Part shown: positions 25,882 through 35,042 of the stretch, piece after piece
Layout of the letters: every line of letters begins with the position of its first letter
Numbering within the stretch: the stretch's first letter is position 1
Assembly: GCF_000311725.1 (NCBI RefSeq)
Contig: NZ_HE978512.1
Coordinates: forward strand, 324,293-388,292
Length of the DNA stretch: 64,000 bases
Source: Robertmurraya massiliosenegalensis JC6
GTDB lineage: Bacteria > Bacillota > Bacilli > Bacillales > Cytobacillaceae
Direction of reading: 5' to 3'
Notes under the pieces: model-generated
Databases searched by the model: none
Seen by the model: the letters and a program-made list of their open reading frames with translations, nothing else
What the model was told of the DNA's origin: nothing
Made by a program: the position numbers and the translations under genes

Positions 25882-26544
25882 TTAAAATAGAACCTCAAAT
25901 TTTATATAAGAAAAGACTGCCGTAAAAATCCAGATTAATAGATGAATAGAGATGATTATTAATAGAATTAGTTTTGGACTCTTCTCTGTGATAACGCGCA
26001 AATATTTATATTGTATGATCATCGCCCAAATGGAAAAGAGCGAAATTTCACCAAAGAAATGGGCAATTAACTGGTAATCCGTTATGTATTGTGTGAGCAC
26101 CCCTAATGCAAATGGTGAAGAAGCCGAATCTAGTCCAAAATAGAATTGCATCGGGAGCGTGATCATTTTTTCGATCATAAAAATGGCTGTAACAAAGAGC
26201 TGTACGACGACGAGCTTACCGTATTCGATATCCGTAAATACCCAAAATATGAGAGCCGGTAGAAAAATTAATATCGCTGTCGCAAGTGTGGATTGAATTA
26301 CTTGTCCTATCGCAAATAAACCTTTAATCGTTTGGAATTCTGACGAAGTCGTATCATAGATGAGCTTTGATAATGCGTCATTTCCAATTCCAAAATAAGC
26401 GGCAATTCCCGAGAGAATGAGGGAAATCACCAATAACCATGTGGTCCATTTCCAAATACCAGTTAGTTTTTCTGCTTTATTGATCTGATGTGCACTTATA
26501 TAAGGAGTCCTTAACCCCTTCCAAATATGAACCTGGTAATACAT
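25882..26544 (-). CDS. Yip1-family (YknW-like) membrane protein
   Basis: 220 residues with five or six hydrophobic segments, starting after an amphipathic N-terminus (HIWKGLRTPYISAHQINKAEK). In B. subtilis, YknW (Yip1 family) stands before YknX and helps assemble the YknXYZ exporter that protects against the SDP toxin. Here the same order, Yip1 then adaptor, is seen without YknYZ. The ATG at 26544 has GGGGGAC upstream; a GTG- or ATG-started extension to 26568 has no better site. Confidence 0.7.
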   Translation of the reverse strand: MYYQVHIWKGLRTPYISAHQINKAEKLTGIWKWTTWLLVISLILSGIAAYFGIGNDALSKLIYDTTSSEFQTIKGLFAIGQVIQSTLATAILIFLPALIFWVFTDIEYGKLVVVQLFVTAIFMIEKMITLPMQFYFGLDSASSPFALGVLTQYITDYQLIAHFFGEISLFSIWAMIIQYKYLRVITEKSPKLILLIIISIHLLIWIFTAVFSYIKFEVLF

Positions 26545-26707
26545 GTGACGTCCCCCAACATATGTCATAATCTGTCTCTTCCATTTTACAACAATATATG
26601 GAAATCGGCACGTAATTGCTAGAATTGATGGAAATTAGTTCGAAGGATGTGGAGCTATGTCATATTTAAGGGAAGATTGGGGAAAAACGACTACTGATTT
26701 TGGGAGG

Positions 26708-26875
26708 ATTGCGGGCGTTTCGGGGGTAATTGCGGGCGTTCTAGCCATGATTGCGGGCGTTTATGGGATAATTGCGGGGGTTCTAGCCGCGATTGCGGGC
26801 GTTTCGGTGTTTATTGTGCACCTTCTCGACGTAATTGCGGGGGTTTCGGTGTTTATTGCGGATCCCGCAGATGCT
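26708..26875. repeat. Eight-unit intergenic array, exact 21-bp period
   Basis: ATTGCGGGCGTT or close variants start at 26708, 26729, 26750, 26771, 26792, 26813, 26834 and 26855: exactly 21 bp each, two helical turns. Units 6 and 8 are degraded (ATTGTGCA, ATTGCGGATCC). Because 21 is a multiple of three, a plus-strand frame (26657-26944) reads through as heptads of IAGVxxx, with GGATGTGGAG before its ATG; this frame runs into the glutamate symporter gene on the other strand, and I do not call it a gene. Confidence 0.85.
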
Positions 26876-26894
26876 CATTGGACCATTTTCCCCC

Positions 26895-26926
26895 AAAAAA
26901 AAGAAACCCAGCAACATCGCCAGGTT
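26895..26926 (-). terminator. Terminator of the glutamate symporter gene
   Basis: On the minus strand AACCTGGC/GCTGGGTT (two G-U pairs), 6-nt loop, then TCTTTTTTTT. Confidence 0.8.
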
Positions 26927-26936
26927 TTCCTAAAAA

Positions 26937-28298
26937 TCAACTAATTTTCTTATCTGTTTCTTTTCGTGACAGACCCCATAGTCCGAAGTATTTGTAGGCA
27001 GCGATAATCACGGCGGCTCCGATTAGGAGGATGATCGGCATGATCCACGGTTGTCCAGCGGTGACGAGGATTGGACCAAAGGTGATGATTAAGATTTCGA
27101 CTGGTACCATTCCTATGTAAGCAAGTGCGTAATCATCCATCGTTTTACTTTTCAGCTCTGGGTCAACGATGCGAAGAAGCGATAGTCCCATCGCCACTGT
27201 ACCTGTACTCCAGCCCCAGCCAAATAATGATTTCTCAAACCAAAACGTTTGGAAAATGTTTGGACCGAGAACCTTGAAGATGAGATAAGCCCAGATGGTA
27301 CCAAACACGAATAAAACGATTAGAGGGACAGCATAATCCATAACGACAGTAATATTAATAGAAGCAATTCCGATCGCCACTAAATAATCCGTTGCACTCC
27401 CACCAATGCGCTCCATTACTCGCCCATCGACATATTTATCGGCTTTCACTTTTCTCAATACAAATTGAAAAACGAGACCCACAACGAAAGCAATACTTAG
27501 TAGTGGCACGGAAATCCCTGGCAAAAGAGTGCCTAACATTTCTGTTACCCAATAAGCGGCACCCACGACAAAAGCAGCAATAGATAAGTGCAAAACAAGT
27601 GGATCAATTGAGCTTGGTGAAACTGTTTCATTTCCCATATTTTTGCGGGATTGGCTTGGGACTAATCCTGAACGGACCTCTGTTGGTAATGCTTTGAAGC
27701 TTGCGATAAAATTGGTATGGCCTTTTTCCGTTCCTCTTTTGACAAGGATAAGACCGCCTAACACGGCAATCAAAATGCCGACAGTAGCTGAAGTCATGCC
27801 AAGCGTCATCGCATCTTCCCAACCATATTGATTGAACGCATCCCCAATGGCTGCAGCGGTTCCATGTCCACCTACAAAACCAGCACCTAGAATGAGGCCA
27901 AATCCACTAGGAAGATCGGTGAATATTTGATTGATAACAGCAAGTCCGAAAAAGGCACCCCCACCCCACATGAGGAGAGTTATAAGCATAGAGTAGGACC
28001 ACATATTGCGGACCCTCGTGATAATGGTACGAATATTAACCTTTGCTTGGCCGATTGGAATCGTTCCAAAGATAACGGCGATGAATAGGCCAGGATATGC
28101 GGAAAATTGGCTGGAGAATGGGAGAATATTCACTCCACTCGGACCTAACGCGAGTCCGATAAAACCGGCAATAATACTTGCGGGGAGAAAAAGGGCTTGG
28201 ATCCACCTTATTTTTGCTCGTAAAACCGTTCCCACTAAAAGCAATCCTGAAATAATACTGATGTCAATTAACAAAGACCAAATTGAAAATTCGTTCAT
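26937..28298 (-). CDS. gltS: Sodium/glutamate symporter family protein (GltS/ESS type)
   Basis: 453 residues, about twelve hydrophobic segments in two inverted halves. It shows the ESS-family glycine-rich re-entrant motif (GFVGGHGTAAAIGDAF) and the related second one (FGWGWSTGTVAMGL). Characterised members import glutamate with Na+. The stretch between the halves (about 185-225) is longer and more polar than usual. Single gene; GGGGGAAAAAT ribosome site before the ATG. Substrate is by family only. Confidence 0.87.
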   Translation of the reverse strand: MNEFSIWSLLIDISIISGLLLVGTVLRAKIRWIQALFLPASIIAGFIGLALGPSGVNILPFSSQFSAYPGLFIAVIFGTIPIGQAKVNIRTIITRVRNMWSYSMLITLLMWGGGAFFGLAVINQIFTDLPSGFGLILGAGFVGGHGTAAAIGDAFNQYGWEDAMTLGMTSATVGILIAVLGGLILVKRGTEKGHTNFIASFKALPTEVRSGLVPSQSRKNMGNETVSPSSIDPLVLHLSIAAFVVGAAYWVTEMLGTLLPGISVPLLSIAFVVGLVFQFVLRKVKADKYVDGRVMERIGGSATDYLVAIGIASINITVVMDYAVPLIVLFVFGTIWAYLIFKVLGPNIFQTFWFEKSLFGWGWSTGTVAMGLSLLRIVDPELKSKTMDDYALAYIGMVPVEILIITFGPILVTAGQPWIMPIILLIGAAVIIAAYKYFGLWGLSRKETDKKIS

Positions 28299-28405
28299 AT
28301 TTTTCCCCCTTCAATAAATTAACAGTTATATATTGTTATCGTTTCTATTTTTTACTGCTGAATACGATTATACACCTTTTTTGGAAAATTTAGAATTTAC
28401 CCTTT

Positions 28406-28435
28406 AAAAAAAGGCACTCCGCATAACCGGAGTGC
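28406..28435 (-). terminator. Orphan minus-strand terminator
   Basis: GCACTCCG/CGGAGTGC stem, 6-nt loop, then seven T residues on the minus strand. It would end leftward transcription coming from 28436-28990, where I see no convincing gene. Confidence 0.75.
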
Positions 28436-28813
28436 AAACAATGGAGATTGATTGGATTGTTCAATGGTAATGGTGGTTCATTGAACAATGGCCGCAAACC
28501 AACGTAGAAAATCAGAATGCAGTTTCATACATTCATTAAAGCACATATTCAAACTTCGTGATTTCGTCAATTTCAGGCATTTACTCCAGGTTTTCCATTG
28601 TTTACTCTAGATTTCGACCATTTTCATTTCAAAATATAACAATAGGAATATTTATCGCAGGGAAGTTTTGGAAGATTCATTTCATTTAGAAGTTTTCGTA
28701 CTTATTTTTATAGATTTCGCAAAAACTTGATGGTTTTCGCTTGATTGTGGTGGAAATATCGACATGCATTTCATCAATAGCAACACCGGCTATCGCAAAG
28801 GTTTTTTTGATAA
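28436..28813. other. Non-coding stretch with an inverted repeat and decayed 21-bp repeats
   Basis: It holds a perfect 11-bp inverted repeat ATTGTTCAATG/CATTGAACAAT (28456-28489, 12-nt loop). It also has two poorly kept 20-21-bp periodic stretches: TTTACTC at 28580 and 28601, and TTCG at 28696, 28717 and 28737. A minus-strand frame of about 46 codons near 28685-28825 has no usable start. No gene is called. Together with the orphan terminator at 28406 it could be a small RNA locus. Confidence 0.4.
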
Positions 28814-28854
28814 TTGACTTCCCTCTCCTAACTCCTTATAAATTTTGGTATAAT
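28814..28854 (+). promoter_or_regulatory. SigA promoter(s) of ywqBA
   Basis: -35 TTGACT (28814-28819), 17-bp spacer, -10 TATAAA (28837-28842). A second candidate is the extended -10 TGGTATAAT ending at 28854. Either gives a leader of about 150 bases before ywqB. Confidence 0.65.
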
Positions 28855-29011
28855 ATAGGAATACGTTATTTTTCTGATTGATTACCAAATCTAAAGCTAA
28901 CATCGTTCAGACGTACATATTATTTTTGCGCATGGAGAAACCGTTCTTTTCAAATCCAAAAATGGTTACGAAAAGAGCTTAAATTAAAGAATCATTTTGG
29001 GGGTGTCGATC

Positions 29012-30634
29012 TTGTCATCGATTCCAGATAAATATAGAGAATTGTTGCAAGCAGCAGCACAGGATTTAAAAGCCATTTTGTGGTCAGAACGAGAGGAAGA
29101 CGCCAAACTTGTTCAAAAAGGATTACTTTTATACCGACAAGGACTTGTTTACAAAGTCCGCCTCGAGAACGACAATGTCATGGCGAGTGTTCAAGATGTA
29201 ACCCCAGTTCAAGTAGAACTGAATCTTCATTTTATCCAAACAAGCGAATGTAGTTGTCCAGCTGAAGGGATTTGTCGTCACCAGCTCGCAGTCTTTTTCC
29301 ATGCCTATGCTCAAGTTGGAAGTGTAATGGAATGGATTGAAGAATGGAGGCAGCCGATTCAAGAGAGAAAAGTTGCCAAAGATCTCGGTATTCAACGAGC
29401 AAAAGATTTATTAAAGGTGACAGGATCAACCAAGCCTGACTACGACAGATGGGTGGAAGCTTTTAGGTCCAGCTTCACTTCGATTATGAATGGTCAAAAA
29501 GGGACGAAGCCTTATCTCGTCTCCGAACTATTTCATGTGTATGAACGAAAAATTCGTGCGAGTGCCCCTGTTGAGCAAGAATGGAAACAGCTTTATAACT
29601 TGATTGCCACTGTTCATTCTTTTCAAAGTCTGATGCAATTTAGTGAGGAGCGGCGGTTTTCCATAGATGACATTAATCGTTATTACAGCAATCTTTTTTA
29701 TCAATTGATCGATGATGTCGATGACTTAGTTGAAAAGCTTAATGTTCATGCCCTTCCCTTTGCTTTTGACAACTTTATGGAAAAGCTAAAAAACGATGCA
29801 TACTTACTAGTATCTGAAGAGCCTATATTTGAATTTGAAGCCACCCATCTATATATCATTCTATGGACAAAACTTTTTCGAAAAAAACAATGGCATGAAG
29901 AGGAGCTTCCAAAGATCCATGAAGCCTATCAGAAAAAGGCAACCTTACCTACTATTATCGCCTATATTCACCAGCACATCATGTTAAGGGAGGATGAAGA
30001 AGCATTAAGGATTCTATCCCTTTTAAATGAGGATGCTACACCATTTATGGTCTATTGGCTCGAGAGGTTAACTTCAGGGAAGGAATGGAAACGGATGGGC
30101 GCCTATGTCGATGCTTTCGCCCAACTAATCAGACCTTATATTCAAACGCTTAACGATCATTATGCGCGAATGGATTTCACCCGTGTAGTGTCGAAAACGA
30201 TCGGTACATATGCCTCAGAAACGAAAAAATACGATATGTATGAAAAAATTTTGATTCAAGCCCTTCCCTACAGCTATCGGGGCTATGATGAATTTCTGTT
30301 TGACCAAGGCTCTTATGAAAAATGGTGCGATCTGCAAGGATATATCGGCTTTGATATTAATTCGATTCCAACCGAAAAAATTCGTTTGCTTCAAAAAGAA
30401 CGGCCAGATGTCCTCCTTCCCCTTTACCATCAATCGATTCAGCAGCATATCGACATGAAGAATCGGGGCAATTACCGTGAAGCGGTAAAGCAGTTAAAGA
30501 AATTAAGGACATTATACAAAAAATTAAAACGTCCAGATGATTTTCAAGAATTTCTTAAGATCCTTTTTGATAAAACAAGACGGCTCAGGGCTTTTCACCA
30601 AGAGTGCGAAAGGGGAAAATTAACCCATGCTTAA
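29012..30634 (+). CDS. ywqB: SWIM zinc-finger protein YwqB
   Basis: About 540 residues. The SWIM motif (C-x-C...C-x-H: CSCPAEGICRHQLA) lies near residues 79-92; the rest is helical and repeat-like (DEEALRILSLLNEDATP). SWIM domains bind DNA or protein and often accompany SNF2 helicases, as here. TTG at 29012 with GGGGGTG upstream is preferred over an earlier TTG at 28997. The 3' end overlaps ywqA by 8 bp, so the two are translated together. Confidence 0.88.
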   Translation: MSSIPDKYRELLQAAAQDLKAILWSEREEDAKLVQKGLLLYRQGLVYKVRLENDNVMASVQDVTPVQVELNLHFIQTSECSCPAEGICRHQLAVFFHAYAQVGSVMEWIEEWRQPIQERKVAKDLGIQRAKDLLKVTGSTKPDYDRWVEAFRSSFTSIMNGQKGTKPYLVSELFHVYERKIRASAPVEQEWKQLYNLIATVHSFQSLMQFSEERRFSIDDINRYYSNLFYQLIDDVDDLVEKLNVHALPFAFDNFMEKLKNDAYLLVSEEPIFEFEATHLYIILWTKLFRKKQWHEEELPKIHEAYQKKATLPTIIAYIHQHIMLREDEEALRILSLLNEDATPFMVYWLERLTSGKEWKRMGAYVDAFAQLIRPYIQTLNDHYARMDFTRVVSKTIGTYASETKKYDMYEKILIQALPYSYRGYDEFLFDQGSYEKWCDLQGYIGFDINSIPTEKIRLLQKERPDVLLPLYHQSIQQHIDMKNRGNYREAVKQLKKLRTLYKKLKRPDDFQEFLKILFDKTRRLRAFHQECERGKLTHA

Positions 30635-33425
30635 AACAAATGCCTTAACGATCGTGATCGAGCCTGTCGAAAATGATCGGTTTTTTCTTACTGTTAATAG
30701 TGAAGATGAACTTCTCCCACCCTCTGAATGGAAAGGTCTTTTGTTTAACCGCCATGAGGAAAGCTATTACGGCACATTGATTGAAGATGGCGCAAGTGGC
30801 GTTACCGTTGATGGTTGGCAGCTCGTCACTCTCCTCGCCAAAGAACAATTTAATCGCCTCATTGAGTGGGAATGGGATGAAACGGGAGAAATTTGTTTAG
30901 CAGCCGCCCATCCTTTATATGAATCCATTTTAGAAAAAGATTGGTTCCCTGACTTTGAGGCCCTTGAATCAAAAGAGTTCAAATGGAGATTACCTGAACG
31001 AGTAATAAAAGAATTTGCCCCCGCTTTTTGGGAGCAATCGATCGGAAATCAGCCACTTCCTGCCTTTATGACGGACTGGTTCAATACTTCCTTAAATACT
31101 TTTTTTGAGAAAAATCGTGAGTGGAAAGCCCGGGTTGGCGATAAACTTCATGCTTTGCGTAATCAATCCGTTTCACCTGAAGCGTTGTCCGCTTATTTCG
31201 ATGAGGATACATGGAGTGAATGGATTGGTCTTAAAGAAAACAACTGTCCGTTCACGATTGGCCTTCGCTTAGAAGAGCCAGAAGATTTGGACGGAGTTTG
31301 GGATCTACAAATCTTTTTACGAGGAAAAGCGGAACCAGATTTAATCGTCGATGCACGTGATGATTCGAATATGCCAAGCGAATGGCTCCAATTTCTTGAG
31401 CAAGTGGAACGTGAAGAAGAGCGCTGGGTCAGACTTTTCCCAATGTTGAAAGGAAAAAAAGGCATTGCGAAAGAACTAACCGAAGATGAAGCATGGATGT
31501 TTTTAACAGAAGCAAGTGAAATTCTCCTTGCCATTGGCGTCGAAATCCTGCTCCCATCATGGTGGCAAGCGATGAAAAATGCCAGTATGAAAGTGAAGGC
31601 AAAGTTAAAAGGAACAGCCAATAACCGCCCATCATTCGTTGGATTGCAAGCAATGCTCGATTATAATTGGCGTTTCTCGATGAATGGTGTCGACCTTTCA
31701 GAAGATGAATTTAATCAGCTTGTCGAGGAAAATCGGCGCCTCGTTAAAATTCGCGGACGTTGGATTAAGCTTGATCATGGGTTTATCCATCAAATTCAGG
31801 ATTTAATGAAGCGGGCAGAAAAAGAAGGGCTCCATGTACGTGATTTAATTGAACAAGAGCTCCTTTCTGACGGCTCTGAAAAGTCCGCTTCTGAAGATGA
31901 TAAAGCATTTGCCCGTGTTCAAATTGAATTGAACCGCCAATGGAAGCAGATGATAAAACAGCTTCGTGATGTCAATTCGATTCCGATTGAACCTGTACCC
32001 GCTAGTTTCCATGGTGAATTGCGACCATATCAAACACTTGGCATGAGCTGGCTCCTATTTTTACGTAAATACGGATTTGGTGCTTGTTTAGCAGATGATA
32101 TGGGACTTGGGAAAACGATTCAGCTTATTTCCTACTTGCTTTCAGTCAAGGAAAATGAAGGAGCTGGACCAGCGCTGATTATTTGTCCGACCTCTGTATT
32201 AGGAAATTGGCAAAAAGAAGTGGAGAAATTCGCACCCGACCTTCAAGTTCACTTACATTATGGGCCAGGACGATTAAAGGATGAGGCATTTGTCGAAACG
32301 GTAAACAATTCGGATATTGTCCTTACCTCGTACGGCTTAACCCATCTTGACCTCCCGCAATTTGAGGAGGTACAGTGGAGCACGATTGCTATTGATGAAG
32401 CACAAAATATTAAAAATGCTCATACGAAGCAATCTCGGGCTGTCCGTCAGTTAAAAGGCAAACATCATATCGCATTAACGGGGACCCCGATGGAAAACAG
32501 GCTTACTGAGCTTTGGTCTATTTTTGATTTTACCAATCACGGTTTCTTAGGAAGTTTAAATCAATTCCAAAGAAATTACGTTCTTCCAATTGAAAAAGAG
32601 GATGAAAAGGAAAAGATCCAACAGCTGCAAGCGTTAATCCGACCATTTTTATTAAGAAGGACGAAGAAAGATGAAGAGGTCGCTCTCAACTTACCGGATA
32701 AACAAGAGCAAAAAGAGTATTGCCCGTTAACCGCAGAACAGGCTTCACTATACGAACAGCTTGTTCAAGATACATTTGCTCAAATTGAGGCGTTAACTGG
32801 GTTTGAAAGGAAAGGCCTAATTCTTCAATTACTAGGTCGATTGAAGCAGCTTTGCAATCACCCTGCCCTCTACTTAAAGGAAGCGAAGCCAAAAGATGTT
32901 CTTGGACGTTCGGTTAAAATGGAGAAGCTTGCGGAATTAGTTGATTCCATTATCGACCAAGAAGAAAGCTGCCTGATCTTTACGCAATATATTGAAATGG
33001 GTGAAATGATTCGGACGTTATTGAAAGAAAAGTTTAAGATTGATGCACCGTTCTTGAACGGAAGTGTTCCTAAAGGAAAACGGGATGAACTAATCACTCG
33101 CTTCCAAAATCGAGAATTTCCAATCTTTATTTTATCGTTAAAAGCTGGTGGAACTGGGTTAAATTTAACAGCCGCCAATCATGTTATCCACTATGACCGC
33201 TGGTGGAATCCCGCTGTTGAAAACCAAGCCACAGACCGTGCTTATCGCATCGGTCAAAAGCGGTTTGTGCATGTTCATAAATTCATTAGCACTGGTACAC
33301 TTGAGGAAAAAATTGATGCGATGCTAGAGAAAAAGCAATCTCTGAATGATCAGATCATCCAAAGTGATAGCTGGATTACCGAGCTTTCTACAAATGAACT
33401 GCGTGAACTCATCCATTTAGGGTGA
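30627..33425 (+). CDS. ywqA: SNF2-family DNA helicase YwqA
   Basis: 932 residues. The N-terminal half (about 1-460) is the bacterial SNF2 helicase-associated region. The ATPase core starts at about 460: Walker A DDMGLGKT (about 490), DEAQ box (about 589), ALTGTPMENRLTELWSI, then the C-terminal helicase lobe with LKAGGTGLNL and DRAYRIGQ (about 838-880). It would translocate on double-stranded DNA and remodel bound proteins. It is co-translated with the SWIM protein YwqB. Its biological role is not established to my knowledge. Confidence 0.95.
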   Translation: MLKTNALTIVIEPVENDRFFLTVNSEDELLPPSEWKGLLFNRHEESYYGTLIEDGASGVTVDGWQLVTLLAKEQFNRLIEWEWDETGEICLAAAHPLYESILEKDWFPDFEALESKEFKWRLPERVIKEFAPAFWEQSIGNQPLPAFMTDWFNTSLNTFFEKNREWKARVGDKLHALRNQSVSPEALSAYFDEDTWSEWIGLKENNCPFTIGLRLEEPEDLDGVWDLQIFLRGKAEPDLIVDARDDSNMPSEWLQFLEQVEREEERWVRLFPMLKGKKGIAKELTEDEAWMFLTEASEILLAIGVEILLPSWWQAMKNASMKVKAKLKGTANNRPSFVGLQAMLDYNWRFSMNGVDLSEDEFNQLVEENRRLVKIRGRWIKLDHGFIHQIQDLMKRAEKEGLHVRDLIEQELLSDGSEKSASEDDKAFARVQIELNRQWKQMIKQLRDVNSIPIEPVPASFHGELRPYQTLGMSWLLFLRKYGFGACLADDMGLGKTIQLISYLLSVKENEGAGPALIICPTSVLGNWQKEVEKFAPDLQVHLHYGPGRLKDEAFVETVNNSDIVLTSYGLTHLDLPQFEEVQWSTIAIDEAQNIKNAHTKQSRAVRQLKGKHHIALTGTPMENRLTELWSIFDFTNHGFLGSLNQFQRNYVLPIEKEDEKEKIQQLQALIRPFLLRRTKKDEEVALNLPDKQEQKEYCPLTAEQASLYEQLVQDTFAQIEALTGFERKGLILQLLGRLKQLCNHPALYLKEAKPKDVLGRSVKMEKLAELVDSIIDQEESCLIFTQYIEMGEMIRTLLKEKFKIDAPFLNGSVPKGKRDELITRFQNREFPIFILSLKAGGTGLNLTAANHVIHYDRWWNPAVENQATDRAYRIGQKRFVHVHKFISTGTLEEKIDAMLEKKQSLNDQIIQSDSWITELSTNELRELIHLG

Positions 33426-33543
33426 GTTTTGCGGAGTTTTTTTGTGAGTTGTTTGTGGAAATTGACATAAGGCTCACTCATTAAGACATTTTTCCAGGCT
33501 ACCTCAACCCAATATAATTGTGATAATTTATGTCATGAATATT

Positions 33544-33579
33544 GTTCTTATTACAGTAAAAAACCACTGTTATAAGAAC
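33544..33579. repeat. Imperfect 14-bp inverted repeat downstream of ywqA
   Basis: GTTCTTATTACAGT and ACTGTTATAAGAAC with one mismatch and an A-rich 8-nt loop. There is no T tract at the expected place. Nothing else is supported between 33426 and 33652. Confidence 0.5.
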
Positions 33580-33652
33580 TCGTTTATCATTTTTTGAAGC
33601 AAAGCAGCCTATAGTTTAATTATTGGAGTGCACTCACTCTTATTAACAATAG

Positions 33653-33690
33653 AAGAAGGCTATTTTATTTTTGGAAGAGCCTTCTTTTAT
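33653..33690. terminator. Probable terminator between ywqA and the signal peptidase gene
   Basis: Nine-bp stem AAGAAGGCT/AGCCTTCTT with a 16-nt loop and a short T run. It lies between two convergent genes and may serve both. Confidence 0.6.
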
Positions 33691-33770
33691 CAACTGAAAA
33701 GACCCCAACCAAATTGGTTAAGACTACAAATATCTTGAATTCTCGTCACGGATACTAATACACTCTCATA

Positions 33771-34301
33771 TTATTTAGGTATAGTAATTTCATCAATAGG
33801 ATAAAAACGCAGTTTAACTTCTCCTATTACAGAAGATTCTTTTATAACCCCGAATTCCCGGCTATCACTACTATTTCTTCGATTATCGCCCAAAACATAT
33901 AAATAACCATTAGGTACCACGACTTTAAGATTTTCTGTTAATAGAGCACCTGAGGGAACATCCTCTTTATTAGTATTCAAATAATTCTCATTAACCTCTT
34001 TGGAGTTAATGTACAGAATATCATTCTCTATTTCAACAGTGTCTCCAGGGAGACCAATTACCCTTTTTATATACTGGGTATCCTCGGAGTAAGGAGAGCG
34101 AAAGACAATTAAATCAAACCTCTCTACCTTACTAATCTTTGAAATCATAACCCGATTGTTATTCTCAAACGTTGGCATCATAGATTTTCCATCAACCTTC
34201 ACTGGTGCAAATATAAATTCTCTGCAAATCAAAACCATAATTAAAGCAAATAGAATAGACTTAATCCAAGAAAAAGCTTCTCTCAATGCAGTATTATTCA
34301 C
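33771..34301 (-). CDS. sip: Type I signal peptidase
   Basis: 176 residues. One N-terminal membrane segment (about 13-32), catalytic Ser40 in GKSMMPTF and Lys79 in QYIKRVIGLPGD, and the GDNRRNSSDSR box near the C-terminus. This Ser/Lys form (SipS/SipT type, unlike sporulation SipW) removes signal peptides outside the membrane. GTG start with GGAGGG upstream. Single gene; the reason for its location is not evident. Confidence 0.93.
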   Translation of the reverse strand: MNNTALREAFSWIKSILFALIMVLICREFIFAPVKVDGKSMMPTFENNNRVMISKISKVERFDLIVFRSPYSEDTQYIKRVIGLPGDTVEIENDILYINSKEVNENYLNTNKEDVPSGALLTENLKVVVPNGYLYVLGDNRRNSSDSREFGVIKESSVIGEVKLRFYPIDEITIPK

Positions 34302-34358
34302 ATTTACCCTCCTAACAGAATCATGAAAAACTACGCTATTATCTGTAATATTAACATA

Positions 34359-34460
34359 TTACCTTTTACTTGAATGCCTTATGACTTCCTTAAACAGGAT
34401 AGGTTCAGATTCGTTTACAACTTCACCATGAACAAGCCCATCCAGCATTTCAACAGCGCG
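34359..34460 (-). pseudogene. Remnant of a LacI-family regulator C-terminus
   Basis: A 33-codon frame with no start reads RAVEMLDGLVHGEVV... and ends IRHSSKR, which resembles the very end of LacI/PurR-type regulators (R-A-V-E-M-L...ELIVRxSS). An in-frame stop lies right upstream, and nothing recognisable continues, so a deleted gene is the best reading. The stretch is short and the match is by eye. Confidence 0.4.
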
Positions 34461-34756
34461 CTACCAAATATTACTATATTTCAACAAATTATTAAACTAT
34501 TAAATGGATTTTTTGCTATTTTTTTGTAAAAAAGGTATATAGTCCTGATATTTTACTTAAAAGCAAAAATATGAATATATTTAAAATTTCTTATAAGGCG
34601 TAAATATTCTTGGTTTATTTATGATTAATATTGGATTAAAACCTCTTGCCTTTTTGATGTTTAGTAAAAGTCTAATTTCAAATCTATTTGTAAGTTCTCT
34701 TTATTATTCAGCTTAATTTTCGGAACCTTTTTCACATCAAATCTACATATGAAAAA

Positions 34757-34780
34757 ATACGGCGGGTGCTACCGCCGTAT
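34757..34780 (-). terminator. Terminator of the ssbB operon
   Basis: Nine-bp stem ATACGGCGG/CCGCCGTAT with a 6-nt loop, then TTTTTT on the minus strand. It follows the small gene at 34863. Confidence 0.92.
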
Positions 34781-34862
34781 AAGTGTGGGGTTTGAGGATT
34801 TAATTGATTTTTTCTATTGTAGGCCTTACGGAGAAATGTGGGGAAAGTGTTCGAATTGGGAA

Positions 34863-35042
34863 TCATATGATGAATGTCTTTTTCTCTGGAGTGTCTTTCG
34901 AGGCTTCCTCTAGGAGCATGCGTTCAAGTTGGAGGACGCGTTCGTGAAGATGTTCAGCTCTTTCATTTGATTTTCCCACCATCATGATGAGGCGTTCAAG
35001 TAGAATTTCTAAGCTTTTCTCACGGCTTATCGTCTCGCTCAA
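34863..35042 (-). CDS. Small helical protein co-translated with ssbB, 59 aa
   Basis: A 59-codon frame whose TTG start overlaps the ssbB stop (TTGA), a typical coupled junction, with AGAGGTG inside the end of ssbB as ribosome site. The product starts [18 protein letters not shown] and contains [22 protein letters not shown]; leucines at heptad spacing suggest a coiled coil. No family recognised. The operon terminator follows at 34780, so the pair forms one unit, and the upstream ComK box would place the small protein in the competence regulon. Confidence 0.65.
   Translation of the reverse strand: MSETISREKSLEILLERLIMMVGKSNERAEHLHERVLQLERMLLEEASKDTPEKKTFII

Noticed and set aside
26657-26944. 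Protein of IAGV heptad repeats
   Set aside because: The frame is a by-product of a 21-bp non-coding array, ends antisense in the symporter gene, and sister arrays with 20- and 52-bp periods do not code.
28685-28825. Minus-strand small gene
   Set aside because: About 46 open codons but no usable start codon with a ribosome site, and it overlaps the ywqB promoter.
33544-33579. Insertion-sequence terminal repeats
   Set aside because: The arms are only 8 nt apart, with no transposase or target duplication.
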